A stretch of 64,000 bases of DNA from Murimonas intestini (GTDB lineage: Bacteria; Bacillota; Clostridia; Lachnospirales; Lachnospiraceae): assembly GCA_003148945.1 (NCBI GenBank), contig QGGY01000002.1, positions 310,001-374,000 of the forward strand, written 5' to 3'. Shown here piece after piece: positions 51,293 through 58,953 of this stretch (positions within the stretch are counted from its first letter, which is position 1; every line of letters starts with the position of its first letter). Both the position numbers and the translations under genes were made by a program. The notes under the pieces were generated by a model that saw nothing but the letters and a program-made list of their open reading frames with translations, had not been told where the DNA came from and ran no database searches.

Positions 51293-52447
51293 CTATTTTA
51301 ACAGCTGTCCGCTGATTACCATCTGCTGTACCTGGGAGGTTCCCTCATAGATCGTAAACACGCGGCAGTCCCGGTACATTCTCTCAATCTTGTATTCCTT
51401 TATGTACCCATAGCCGCCATGGATCTGAAGGGCTTTGGCACAGATCTCATTACATGCCTCTGTGGCAAAATATTTTGCCATAGAAGCTTCCTTGCTGGCT
51501 CTGAGCTTCTGATCCATCATATATGCCGTCCTGTATACTAAGAGCTTTGCGGCATCCAGCTGTGTCGCCATATCTGCCAGCATAAAGCTGATAGCCTGGT
51601 TCTTGCAGATGGGCTTTCCAAACTGCTTTCTTTCTTTCGCATATCTGACCGCCTCATCAAGTGCACCCTGGGCCATGCCTATTGCCTGGGCTGCGACACC
51701 AAGACGCCCTGTATCAAGTGTTTTCATGGCATTGGTGAATCCTCTGTTCAACTCTCCCAGCATATTGTCTTTATGTACGCGCACATTCTCCAGGATAATG
51801 TCGCTTGTAGCGCATCCGATCAGCCCCATCTTATGCTCAGGCTTTCCGCAGCTGACTCCCTCCTGCTTCATATCCACGATAAATGCAGTGATCCCTCTGC
51901 TGCCCTTGCTCCTGTCAGTCTTAGCATAGACGACTGCATAATCTGAGAGGGGAGCCATGGTAATAAATGTTTTCCTGCCATTTAAGATATAGTAATCACC
52001 ATCTTCCACTGCCATGGTGGCTACAGAACCTGCATCAGAACCTGCGCCTGGCTCAGTCAGTGCAAAACAGAGCACTTTCTCTCCCGTTACTATGGGCTTT
52101 AAATATTTTTCTTTCTGCTGTTCAGTACCGGACAGCAGCAGAGGCCCTCCTGCAAGCGAGTTAGGCGAGGATATATAGAGACTGGCAACTCCGCTGACCC
52201 TGGTGATCTCTGACATCACGGCCACATAACCGCGGCAGTCAGATCCGGCGCCGCCCAGCTCCTGGGGAATCTTTATTCCAAAGAATCCGCATTTTGCCAT
52301 TTTATCTAATATTTCCTGCGGAAATACACCTGTTTCCTCCACCTTATCCAATACTTCGGTGGTTAATTCTTTTTCTGCAAAGCTTCTGGCAAGCTTACGG
52401 AGCATTTCATGTTCCTCTGTACAGAAAAGACTATTGAGTTCACTCAT
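51293..52447 (-). CDS. Acyl-CoA dehydrogenase (enoyl-CoA reductase direction; CarC-like)
   Basis: A 384-residue flavin acyl-CoA dehydrogenase. Motifs: CFALTEPGAGSDAGS, NGRKTFITMAPLSDYAVVYA and the C-terminal YEGTSQVQQMVISGQLL with the catalytic base Glu368. With a ferredoxin-type ETF in the operon it most likely runs in reverse, reducing an enoyl-CoA (for example a cinnamoyl- or acrylyl-type CoA) with electrons from NADH. The substrate is not defined by the sequence alone. It lies 26 bases behind the acyl-CoA ligase gene. CarC of Acetobacterium woodii occupies the same position in its operon, as I recall it. Confidence 0.93.
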   Translation of the reverse strand: MSELNSLFCTEEHEMLRKLARSFAEKELTTEVLDKVEETGVFPQEILDKMAKCGFFGIKIPQELGGAGSDCRGYVAVMSEITRVSGVASLYISSPNSLAGGPLLLSGTEQQKEKYLKPIVTGEKVLCFALTEPGAGSDAGSVATMAVEDGDYYILNGRKTFITMAPLSDYAVVYAKTDRSKGSRGITAFIVDMKQEGVSCGKPEHKMGLIGCATSDIILENVRVHKDNMLGELNRGFTNAMKTLDTGRLGVAAQAIGMAQGALDEAVRYAKERKQFGKPICKNQAISFMLADMATQLDAAKLLVYRTAYMMDQKLRASKEASMAKYFATEACNEICAKALQIHGGYGYIKEYKIERMYRDCRVFTIYEGTSQVQQMVISGQLLK

Positions 52448-52473
52448 GCAACATTTCCTCCTGTAAATTAATT

Positions 52474-54069
52474 TTATACCAAGTTACTGTTTACTTTCTG
52501 AAGCACACTCTGCCGCAGCAGCCCTTTATGATACTGGTCATTCAGCAAGGCCTTTAACTGCTTTCCGTCAGTTTTTCCTGAGGCATTCACAGGCAGCTTT
52601 TGAAAGAGCAGATAATACCGCGGTATTTTATATGCCGCCAGCCGTTTAGAGAGATAATCCTCCAGCTCTTCCAGCTTCAATTCCGTTCCCGGCTCTGCAA
52701 CAAGACAGGCCGCTGCCTCCTCCTGGGTCACGGGATTTGCCACCCCAACTACCTTTGCATCCTGGATAGGAGGGTATTCCAAAAGCACATTTTCTATCTC
52801 ACCCGGAGAGAGCTTCTCTCCGCTCCGGATTATAATATCCTTGAGACGTCCTGAAACATACAGATAACCTTCTGTGTCAAGATATCCCAGATCTCCTGTA
52901 TGAAACCAGCCTTCCTGATCATATGCAGCCTGTGTTTCTCTCTCCATCCTGAAATACCCCCGCATCACATTAAATCCTCTGATGCAGATCTCTCCTTCCT
53001 GGCCGGCCGGAAGCTCTGTGCTCCCCTCACAGCCGCGTATGGAGATATGTACTCCCGGGATAGCTTTTCCCACAGATACTGCCTTTTTCTCTGCCGGATC
53101 TGCGGCGGGAGAAAAAGTAATACTTGGCGATGTTTCTGTCATTCCATAGCTCCTGCTCAAGTTCCTGAAAGGCAGCTTCCTGCATATCTCCAGATAACAG
53201 GCCGGAGTGATGCCGGAGCCTGCCAGCACCCCGCTTTTCAGTGACGACAAATCATATTGTCCGAAATCCGGGTTCCGCAGCATGGCCAGGAACATAGTCG
53301 GCACACCGCTTAACACTGTACAGCGGCAGCGCTCCACTGTCTCCATCAATTGCAGGGAATGCCCATTCTGAAGCAGGCATACAGAAGCTCCTGCAGCCGC
53401 TGCTGACAGAAGGCCTGCTGACAGGCCAAACACATGGAAGAGAGGCAGGCCCAGGCAGAAGGTATCTTCACTTGTCCACTCCATCATGCGGACTGTTTCA
53501 TAAGCCACCTGTATAACAGCCCCATGCTCCAGCAATACCCCTTTTGGACGGCCCGTAGTGCCGGAGGTAAACAGCATGCACAGTATATCCTCCGGCCGCG
53601 GTTTTAAAGCACTCTCAAAAGCGCTGCAGGAACCGTCAGCCGTCAGGGCCTCTCTCAGCTGTTTTTTATTCCACACAGCTGTTTTAGGATGTTTCTGACG
53701 GTAACTCCTGGGAAAAGGCTTTTTTTCGTTTAGAAAACAGATACCGGAAAGACTGCTGTATTCCAGCAGATCTAAGAGTTCCGGATCCGTCAGCTTCGGA
53801 TTGACCATTACAGAAACAGCTCCTATGCGTCCTGCTGCCAGAAACGCCAGAACTAATTCCATTGAATTTTCCCCCAGAACCGCGATCCTGCTTCCCTTTT
53901 CCATACCCTGTTCAAGGAAAAAATCCGCCAGTCTGCGGCTGAGATCATTAAGCTGCCTGAAACTGCAGGCCTGATCCTGATAAAGCACAGCCGTCTTATC
54001 AGGATACCTTTGAAGATTTTTTTCTATCAGACATTCTAATGTCATATTTTCTGCTGTATAATATTCCAT
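52474..54069 (-). CDS. Acyl-CoA ligase (AMP-forming; CarB-like)
   Basis: A 531-residue adenylate-forming ligase. The P-loop-like motif is MLFTSGTTGRPKGVLLEHGA, followed by RSYGMTETSPSITFS and the hinge region HTGDLGYLDTEGYLYVSGRL, with KIPRYYLLFQKLPVNASGK holding the late catalytic Lys. It joins an organic acid to CoA at the cost of ATP to give AMP. Together with the CoA-transferase it would charge the substrate before reduction. It lies 5 bases behind the CoA-transferase gene. The acid is probably a medium-size or aromatic acid; this is inferred from context. Confidence 0.93.
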   Translation of the reverse strand: MEYYTAENMTLECLIEKNLQRYPDKTAVLYQDQACSFRQLNDLSRRLADFFLEQGMEKGSRIAVLGENSMELVLAFLAAGRIGAVSVMVNPKLTDPELLDLLEYSSLSGICFLNEKKPFPRSYRQKHPKTAVWNKKQLREALTADGSCSAFESALKPRPEDILCMLFTSGTTGRPKGVLLEHGAVIQVAYETVRMMEWTSEDTFCLGLPLFHVFGLSAGLLSAAAAGASVCLLQNGHSLQLMETVERCRCTVLSGVPTMFLAMLRNPDFGQYDLSSLKSGVLAGSGITPACYLEICRKLPFRNLSRSYGMTETSPSITFSPAADPAEKKAVSVGKAIPGVHISIRGCEGSTELPAGQEGEICIRGFNVMRGYFRMERETQAAYDQEGWFHTGDLGYLDTEGYLYVSGRLKDIIIRSGEKLSPGEIENVLLEYPPIQDAKVVGVANPVTQEEAAACLVAEPGTELKLEELEDYLSKRLAAYKIPRYYLLFQKLPVNASGKTDGKQLKALLNDQYHKGLLRQSVLQKVNSNLV

Positions 54070-54074
54070 ATTCT

Positions 54075-55643
54075 TTACATAAAGTCCTTCAGGCCGCCCC
54101 AGTTCTCCTGGAAGATATCAGGATTCATCAATTTGAGTTCCGGGGATACTGCAGGTGTAAAATCCATGTGCGGCAGGATATCCCTTTCAATCTCGATTCC
54201 CGGAGCTATCTCAGTCAATGTCATGACTCCGTCAATCAGCTTAAACACACACCGCTCCGTGACGTATAATATCTCCTGTCCGCTTTTTGCAGCATAGCTG
54301 CCTGAAAACGTAACCTGTTCAACTTCCTCAAGGAATTTTTTGCCTTTCCCCTCCTGAGTGATGACCAGTTTTCCGTCCTTTATCTCCTCTTTGCACTTTG
54401 CCATAAAGGTGCCCGCAAAAATAACCTTTTTAGAATTCTGGGAAATATTGATGAAACCTCCTGGTCCTGTAAGCCTGTATCCAAAGCCCGGTACATAAAA
54501 TTTGCTTACATTGATATTTCCCTGTTTGTCGGACTGGGCCAGGCCCAGCACTGCAACATCAATACCGCCCCCATCATAAAAATCAAACATGGACCCGTGG
54601 TCTATAGACGCCTGGGGGTTATAGGATGAGCCAAAGTTAGGCAATGCAGCGGGAACCCCGCCAAAATTGCCGCTCTCCGTAGTCAGGATGATATCTTCTG
54701 TACATCCCTCCTCTGCAACTACGCTGGCCACATCAGCCGGGATACCTACTCCAAGATTTACCAGATTACCCTTGCGCAGTTCCATTGCACATCTTCTCTC
54801 AATGATCTTCCGCTCATTCAGCGGCAGCACAGGCAGGGCATCAATTGGCTTTTTTAAGTTCCCTGCAAAAGACGGCTCATAATAGACGCCTTCTGTCTGC
54901 CAGCAGGCATTTATATCTGTCGCCTCCACCACATAATCTACAAGCGCTCCCGGAATCTTTACTTCTTTAGGATGCATCGTCCCTCTTTTTGCCCTGTATT
55001 CGACCTGGACAATTACGATACCGCCGCTGTTCTTCGCCGCCTGGGCCACAGCAAGTCCCTCATTGATGGGGCCTTCCTTCTCAAAGGTAATATTGCCGTC
55101 CTCATCTGCTGTAGTTCCCCGCAGCAAAGCCACATCCAGCGGAAATGCTTTATAAAAAAGATACTCTTCACCATTAAAGTTTACCAATTCCACAAGCTCT
55201 TCAGACGTTACCTCATTCATCTTCCCGCCCTCCAGACGGGGATCAACAAATGTGCCAAGTCCAACCTTGCTTAAAAGGCCAGGCCTGTGAGCTGCAATCT
55301 CTCTCCAGAGATTTACAATTATTCCCTGGGGCAGACAATGGCAGGCCATCTTATTAGCACGCACAAGGTCATTCATTGCAAATGCCGACCCAATATGTGC
55401 GGCAGACCACTTTGTAACAAGGCCTTCACAGCCCAGTCTTGTCATGCCTCTTTCTTTCCAGTCTCCCATAGCGCTTCCCTGTTTCATAGTCAGATTGCAG
55501 GGGTGCCCTGTCTCCCTGAAACAGTCAGCTATAGCTACCGCCACTTCCTCAGGCCATCCGGATAATCCCATACCGGCTACGCCTACGGTGGCTCCGTCAG
55601 GAATCAGCTTAGCCGCCTGTCCGGCCGTTATAAATTCCGCCAT
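54075..55643 (-). CDS. Family I CoA-transferase (CarA-like)
   Basis: A 522-residue fused alpha/beta CoA-transferase of the propionate/acetate CoA-transferase group. The catalytic Glu323 lies in TTESGNFGG; GMGLSGWPEEVAVAIAD at the N-terminus and GGGIDVAVLGLAQSDKQGNIN in the second half are typical. It would swap CoA from the reduced product to new substrate, saving ATP. It is the first gene of the operon; an AT-rich stretch with a TATAATA box lies upstream near 55680-55690 on the minus strand. In my recollection the A. woodii car operon also starts with a CoA-transferase. Confidence 0.93.
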   Translation of the reverse strand: MAEFITAGQAAKLIPDGATVGVAGMGLSGWPEEVAVAIADCFRETGHPCNLTMKQGSAMGDWKERGMTRLGCEGLVTKWSAAHIGSAFAMNDLVRANKMACHCLPQGIIVNLWREIAAHRPGLLSKVGLGTFVDPRLEGGKMNEVTSEELVELVNFNGEEYLFYKAFPLDVALLRGTTADEDGNITFEKEGPINEGLAVAQAAKNSGGIVIVQVEYRAKRGTMHPKEVKIPGALVDYVVEATDINACWQTEGVYYEPSFAGNLKKPIDALPVLPLNERKIIERRCAMELRKGNLVNLGVGIPADVASVVAEEGCTEDIILTTESGNFGGVPAALPNFGSSYNPQASIDHGSMFDFYDGGGIDVAVLGLAQSDKQGNINVSKFYVPGFGYRLTGPGGFINISQNSKKVIFAGTFMAKCKEEIKDGKLVITQEGKGKKFLEEVEQVTFSGSYAAKSGQEILYVTERCVFKLIDGVMTLTEIAPGIEIERDILPHMDFTPAVSPELKLMNPDIFQENWGGLKDFM

Positions 55644-56006
55644 CGTTATCCTCCTCGTATAATTTAGATTGGTTGAGTTTATTATAATATATAATTATTT
55701 TCTTATTTCTGCGGGAAAACAGGAGGTGAAAATCTCTGTACGAAATGTATAGGTTATACGGGGAGAATTGTACTGGAAATACATTGCGGCATCCTTATAT
55801 ATCTGCTGTGGAGCATTTTCAAATGCACCCTAAAACAGGGATGGTGCCATACCGCACCATCCCTGTTACTGCTCCTTATATCTTCCTTACCGCCTCCGGG
55901 GCTTCTCGTCGTTTTGTTTTTTCGTTCATAATCTAAAATATTGTGCTCTTTGTATTACTCAAAATTGCCACATACATTTGGCTTTCTATACATTTGCACA
56001 TAAATT
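55644..56006. other. Intergenic region upstream of the acyl-CoA operon
   Basis: 363 bases with no supportable gene. The part next to the CoA-transferase is AT-rich and probably carries its promoter on the minus strand. The middle holds a strong hairpin (55835-55868). A plus-strand open frame across 55745-55936 covers the hairpin and lacks a ribosome site. Confidence 0.5.
55835..55868 (-). terminator. Strong hairpin terminator, minus strand
   Basis: A perfect 14-base inverted repeat (arms 55835-55848 and 55855-55868, 6-base loop). On the minus strand it is followed by TTAGGG after a short T run (GTTTTAG), so it ends transcripts coming from the toxin-like locus, protecting the acyl-CoA operon from read-through. 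Confidence 0.8.
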
Positions 56007-56255
56007 TTAAGAAAGCGCTGCCACTTCTTTCATCTCTTCAAAATACCTTTCAGCAATATACTCCGCCGATTCTGCCCAAAAAGCGTTTTCCGTGTTTTGT
56101 AAAGTTTTATAGGTCTGCGATTTATAGAAACGCAAGAGCGCCTCCTCAAAATCAATTCCCAGCTGCTCTTGCATTATATCTACAACAGCTCTAATTTGGA
56201 TGCAGACATTCATGGTTATATCTTTTCCATTAAAGGTATAAATTACATCATTCAT
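56007..56255 (-). CDS. DUF3791 small protein
   Basis: An 82-residue protein. The start MNDVIYTFNGKDITMNVCIQ and the core VDIMQEQLGIDFEEALLRFYKSQTYKTLQ resemble DUF3791, a family found beside DUF3990 ADP-ribosyltransferase-like proteins in Clostridia. It overlaps the end of the decayed DUF3990 gene by 8 bases, so it was once translated with it. Such pairs look like toxin-antitoxin or immunity units, but no role is proven. Because its partner is broken, it may be a leftover. Confidence 0.7.
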   Translation of the reverse strand: MNDVIYTFNGKDITMNVCIQIRAVVDIMQEQLGIDFEEALLRFYKSQTYKTLQNTENAFWAESAEYIAERYFEEMKEVAALS

Positions 56256-56842
56256 ACTTTTCCCTCCCTATGAATCGCAAGTAAGCCAGTGCTTTCTCCG
56301 TATGAAAAGACACCTGATTGTTTACCTTGCTATATCTTAAACGCTTAACAGCCTCTTCTCCAGTCAATATCCCTGAAATATAAAGCTGTATAGTTTGCAT
56401 CGTGTTATCATCCGCAACCGGTCCTATAACAATATCATAAGTATGCTGCGTACCACCTTGTGCTCTGTTCTTTTTAATGAATTCCAGCCACTCTTCGTTC
56501 AATGAATCAAAGCGTTTGATTTTAAGTACTTCGAGTTGTATAAAAACCCCTGCCAAAATCCCTCCGGTTACGAGACTTAACGAGATCAATTGATTTAAAA
56601 TTAAAAGTAGTCCCGTGGTAAACAATTAGTTCCTTAGATTCTTCTCTAATAATTTTATCTACATACTCCATTACTTCTTCAAAACCCACTTGATGGAGAT
56701 ATTCATGCTGAACCATAATTTTTTCAAAAACTTGACATTTATGGAACAATTCTATGACAGCCTCCCCAGGCAAATGATGATGCTTTGCGTATGTTTCCAT
56801 TGCTCGTATAGATAACATCTCAACATCTGTTTGAATACTCAT
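56248..56842 (-). pseudogene. Decayed DUF3791-DUF3990 gene (ADP-ribosyltransferase-like)
   Basis: The first piece (from the ATG at 56842) has an N-terminal DUF3791-like segment (MSIQTDVEMLSIRAMETYAK) then the start of DUF3990, LIVYHGTTFNFKSIDLVK to GRGFYTT, where it reaches a stop near 56525. The other frame continues from about 56540 with VLKIKRFDSLNEEWLEFIKKNR and TYDIVIGPVADDNTMQTIQL to the stop at 56248. Around 30 residues normally found between GFYTT and this block are missing, so there is an internal deletion plus frameshift in the ADP-ribosyltransferase-like core. It is very likely inactive. Confidence 0.7.
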
Positions 56843-56940
56843 AGTTTTCCTTTCTACTTGAAATTAGAATTCTTTTTCACCTATAGTATATCCATCTTTT
56901 GATGCAAAATCAACAAATACCCACTGCATAAGATTTGAAA

Positions 56941-57110
56941 AAATGACCCGGACCGGAGGGTTCTCGGATAGGACTTTCCTATCCGAAAACAAAAGTGCGC
57001 TTTGTGGATCCATGAGCCTATATTTTGAATAGAGCAGCTTTTGTTTCGCGCGCGTAGCTTCGCATCCTCCCGGAGGATTTTATTTCATAGAAAACTTCTT
57101 TTCCTATGAA
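56941..57110. repeat. Intergenic hairpin cluster
   Basis: The gap 56843-57215 contains several palindromes: a perfect 10-base hairpin with 3-base loop (arms 56963-56972 and 56976-56985), TTTCATAG...CTATGAAA near 57085-57112, and the GC-rich CGCGCGCG tract near 57047. No reading frame is credible. The pattern resembles dispersed palindromic elements of Clostridia. Confidence 0.5.
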
Positions 57111-57117
57111 ACAAAAC

Positions 57118-57158
57118 ATTAAGGCATCCTCCATCTATCAAATGGAGAATGCCTTAAT
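57118..57158. terminator. Hairpin behind the repeat-rich lipoprotein gene
   Basis: A 17-base inverted repeat with one mismatch (arms 57118-57134 and 57142-57158, 7-base loop), about 60 bases past the lipoprotein stop codon on the minus strand. The dispersed repeat copy D lies between it and the gene. Confidence 0.6.
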
Positions 57159-57160
57159 AA

Positions 57161-57201
57161 ATCATTTTCTTACGGCCTGTACAGACCGCTGAATAATTAT
57201 A
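57161..57201 (-). repeat. Dispersed hairpin repeat, copy D
   Basis: Minus strand: ATAATTATTCAGC, then GGTCTGTACAGGCC with a shortened stem, then GTAAGAAAATGATT. It starts 15 bases behind the lipoprotein stop codon. It matches copy C over most of its length, but the inner part of the stem is deleted. Confidence 0.7.
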
Positions 57202-57215
57202 CTTAATTTTTGTTA

Positions 57216-58673
57216 CTAATTTTTCTTAGCCGCTTTAGTCTCTGCCTCTGTCTCGTCTTCTGCAGCAGCTTTTGTTGACTTCTTTGATGAGTCTTTTGAC
57301 TTATCTTTTTTGGAAGCCTCTGTAGCCTTCTCTGTTGCTTTTTCTGTGGCAGCTTCTGTAGCTTCCTCAGTAGCAGCTTCTGTGGCCTTTTCTTCTGTGG
57401 CTTTTTCAGTAACAGCTTCTGTCTCTGCCGGATCTAAATTTCCTTCCAATGCTCTGATAAACTTGCCTGTTTCTTTTACATAGATATTATAGATCTTCTG
57501 GTCGTCATCAATACCTATCTGTCCGGATATAGTAGTCTCTGTCTTGTCTTTGCCCTTTATCAGATCCAGAGTCACCTTATATGTATAAGTATTATCCTGG
57601 TAAACTTCCAGATCTATTTTGCTAACCTCGACAGAATCATAATTATCAGCTGCTAACTCTTCGTATTTTGACGGAATGCGGTCACGTGTCATGATATCAA
57701 AGCAATTGTCTGTCGCCATTGAGTCGAATGCTTTAAAATACTCTTCGCTTCCCTTTTCAGCTGTCTTTTCATCTGCCATTGCTTCATTGTACTTTGTAAA
57801 ACGGTCATCCTTATTTAATGTAAAGAACTCCGTCAGGAACTCTTCCATCTTTTCAGAAGATTCCTTCGGTATTGCAACTACTTCAGCTTCACTCTCTGTT
57901 TCCTTCTCAGCCTTTGTAGCTTTTTCTGTCTCTGACTCAGTCTCTGCCTTTGTTTCCTTCTCTGTCTCAGGCTTCGTCTCTTTCTCTGTTTCTGGCTTTG
58001 TCTCTTTTTCTGCCTTTGTCTCTTTCTCTGTCTCAGGCTTTGTCTCTTTTTCTGCCTTTGTTTCTTTCTCTGCTTTTGTTTCCTTCTCTGTCTCAGGCTT
58101 CGTCTCTTTCTCTGCCTTTGTTTCCTTCTCTGTCTCCGGTTTTGTCTCTTTTTCTGCCTTTGTTTCCTTCTCTGTCTCCGGTTTTGTCTCTTTCTCAGCC
58201 TTTGTTTCCTTCTCTGTTTCTGGCTTTGTCTCTTTTTCTGCCTTTGTCTCTTTCTCGGCCTTGGTAGCTTTTTCTGTTTCTGACTCAGTTTCCTTCTCAG
58301 CTTTTGTAGCCTTCTCTGTTACTGGCTCAGTTTCTTTCCCGGCCTTTGTGGCTTTCTCTGTTTCGGTCTCTGCTTCTGTCTCTTTTTCTTTACCGGCCTT
58401 GGCTGCCTTCTTAGTTTCACTCTCTTCTTCTGTCTCAGCCTTTGTGGCCTTTTCTGTTTCGGTCTCTGATTCTTTACCGGCCTTTGTGGCTTTTTCTGTT
58501 TCAGTCTCTTTTTCTGTCTCAGCCTTTTTTGTTTCAGCTTCTGTTTCAGCGGCCTGCTCAGTTTCTGTTTCAATCACTTTTGTTTCTTTTGTCTGAGAAC
58601 TCTGCTGTGTCTGTCCACAACCTGACGCTACAAGCAGCATCGCGCTCAGAAGAAAATAATACCGTCTCTTCAT
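57216..58673 (-). CDS. Lipoprotein with long Glu/Lys/Thr repeats
   Basis: A 485-residue protein. The signal peptide ends in lipobox LVASGCGQ with the lipid-modified Cys near residue 19. Residues about 30-265 are low-complexity repeats of Lys, Glu and Thr, including a 14-residue unit KAEKETKPETEKET, giving a long charged stalk. A globular domain of about 135 residues follows (MEEFLTEFFTLNKDDRFTKY, DNTYTYKVTLDLIKGKDKTE), then a second Thr/Glu/Ala/Lys-rich tail. The stalk probably spans the cell wall and displays the globular domain. I do not recognise that domain. Repeat number is likely to vary between strains. Confidence 0.85.
   Translation of the reverse strand: MKRRYYFLLSAMLLVASGCGQTQQSSQTKETKVIETETEQAAETEAETKKAETEKETETEKATKAGKESETETEKATKAETEEESETKKAAKAGKEKETEAETETEKATKAGKETEPVTEKATKAEKETESETEKATKAEKETKAEKETKPETEKETKAEKETKPETEKETKAEKETKPETEKETKAEKETKPETEKETKAEKETKAEKETKPETEKETKAEKETKPETEKETKPETEKETKAETESETEKATKAEKETESEAEVVAIPKESSEKMEEFLTEFFTLNKDDRFTKYNEAMADEKTAEKGSEEYFKAFDSMATDNCFDIMTRDRIPSKYEELAADNYDSVEVSKIDLEVYQDNTYTYKVTLDLIKGKDKTETTISGQIGIDDDQKIYNIYVKETGKFIRALEGNLDPAETEAVTEKATEEKATEAATEEATEAATEKATEKATEASKKDKSKDSSKKSTKAAAEDETEAETKAAKKN
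57940..58330 (-). repeat. Tandem repeat tract inside the lipoprotein gene
   Basis: About 390 bases of imperfect tandem repeats whose longest unit is 42 bases (14 codons), with shorter 12- and 18-base variants at both ends. The complement strand is open across the tract only because the repeat lacks stops in that frame. Confidence 0.85.
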
Positions 58674-58953
58674 TGTGTTTCCTCCATAAATACATTAGAA
58701 TTATTTGATTTGCAAGGTAATACCTTTTTATGCCATATTACCATATTTAACTTTATTAATCCTTAAATATTCCTTAATACGTATGACAAAAACACCAGAA
58801 TTCACCCTGTATTTGTTACTAAATGACAGAAACATAAAAGAATATTCATATTTCGCTCAGCTAATTGACCAGAATCAAAATCCTGATCAGGCCGGATTCC
58901 GTCTTAATGCCAGTATAACTCCCAGCAATCATCCTTGCCAAACAACCAAGTTA

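Noticed and set aside
55745-55936. 63-codon plus-strand frame
   Set aside because: It spans a perfect terminator hairpin and lacks a ribosome site.
56248-56625. Intact small membrane protein (its frame starts with a hydrophobic stretch)
   Set aside because: The hydrophobic start arises from reading the DUF3990 coding DNA in the wrong frame before the frameshift; the rest is the DUF3990 C-terminus.
57900-58400. Regular repeats suggestive of a CRISPR array
   Set aside because: The repeats are in-frame codon repeats without unique spacers, and no cas genes are near.
57676-58596. 306-codon open frame on the plus strand with Ser/Val/Phe repeats
   Set aside because: It is the mirror of the Glu/Lys/Thr repeat tract of the lipoprotein gene, has no ribosome site and no plausible protein composition.
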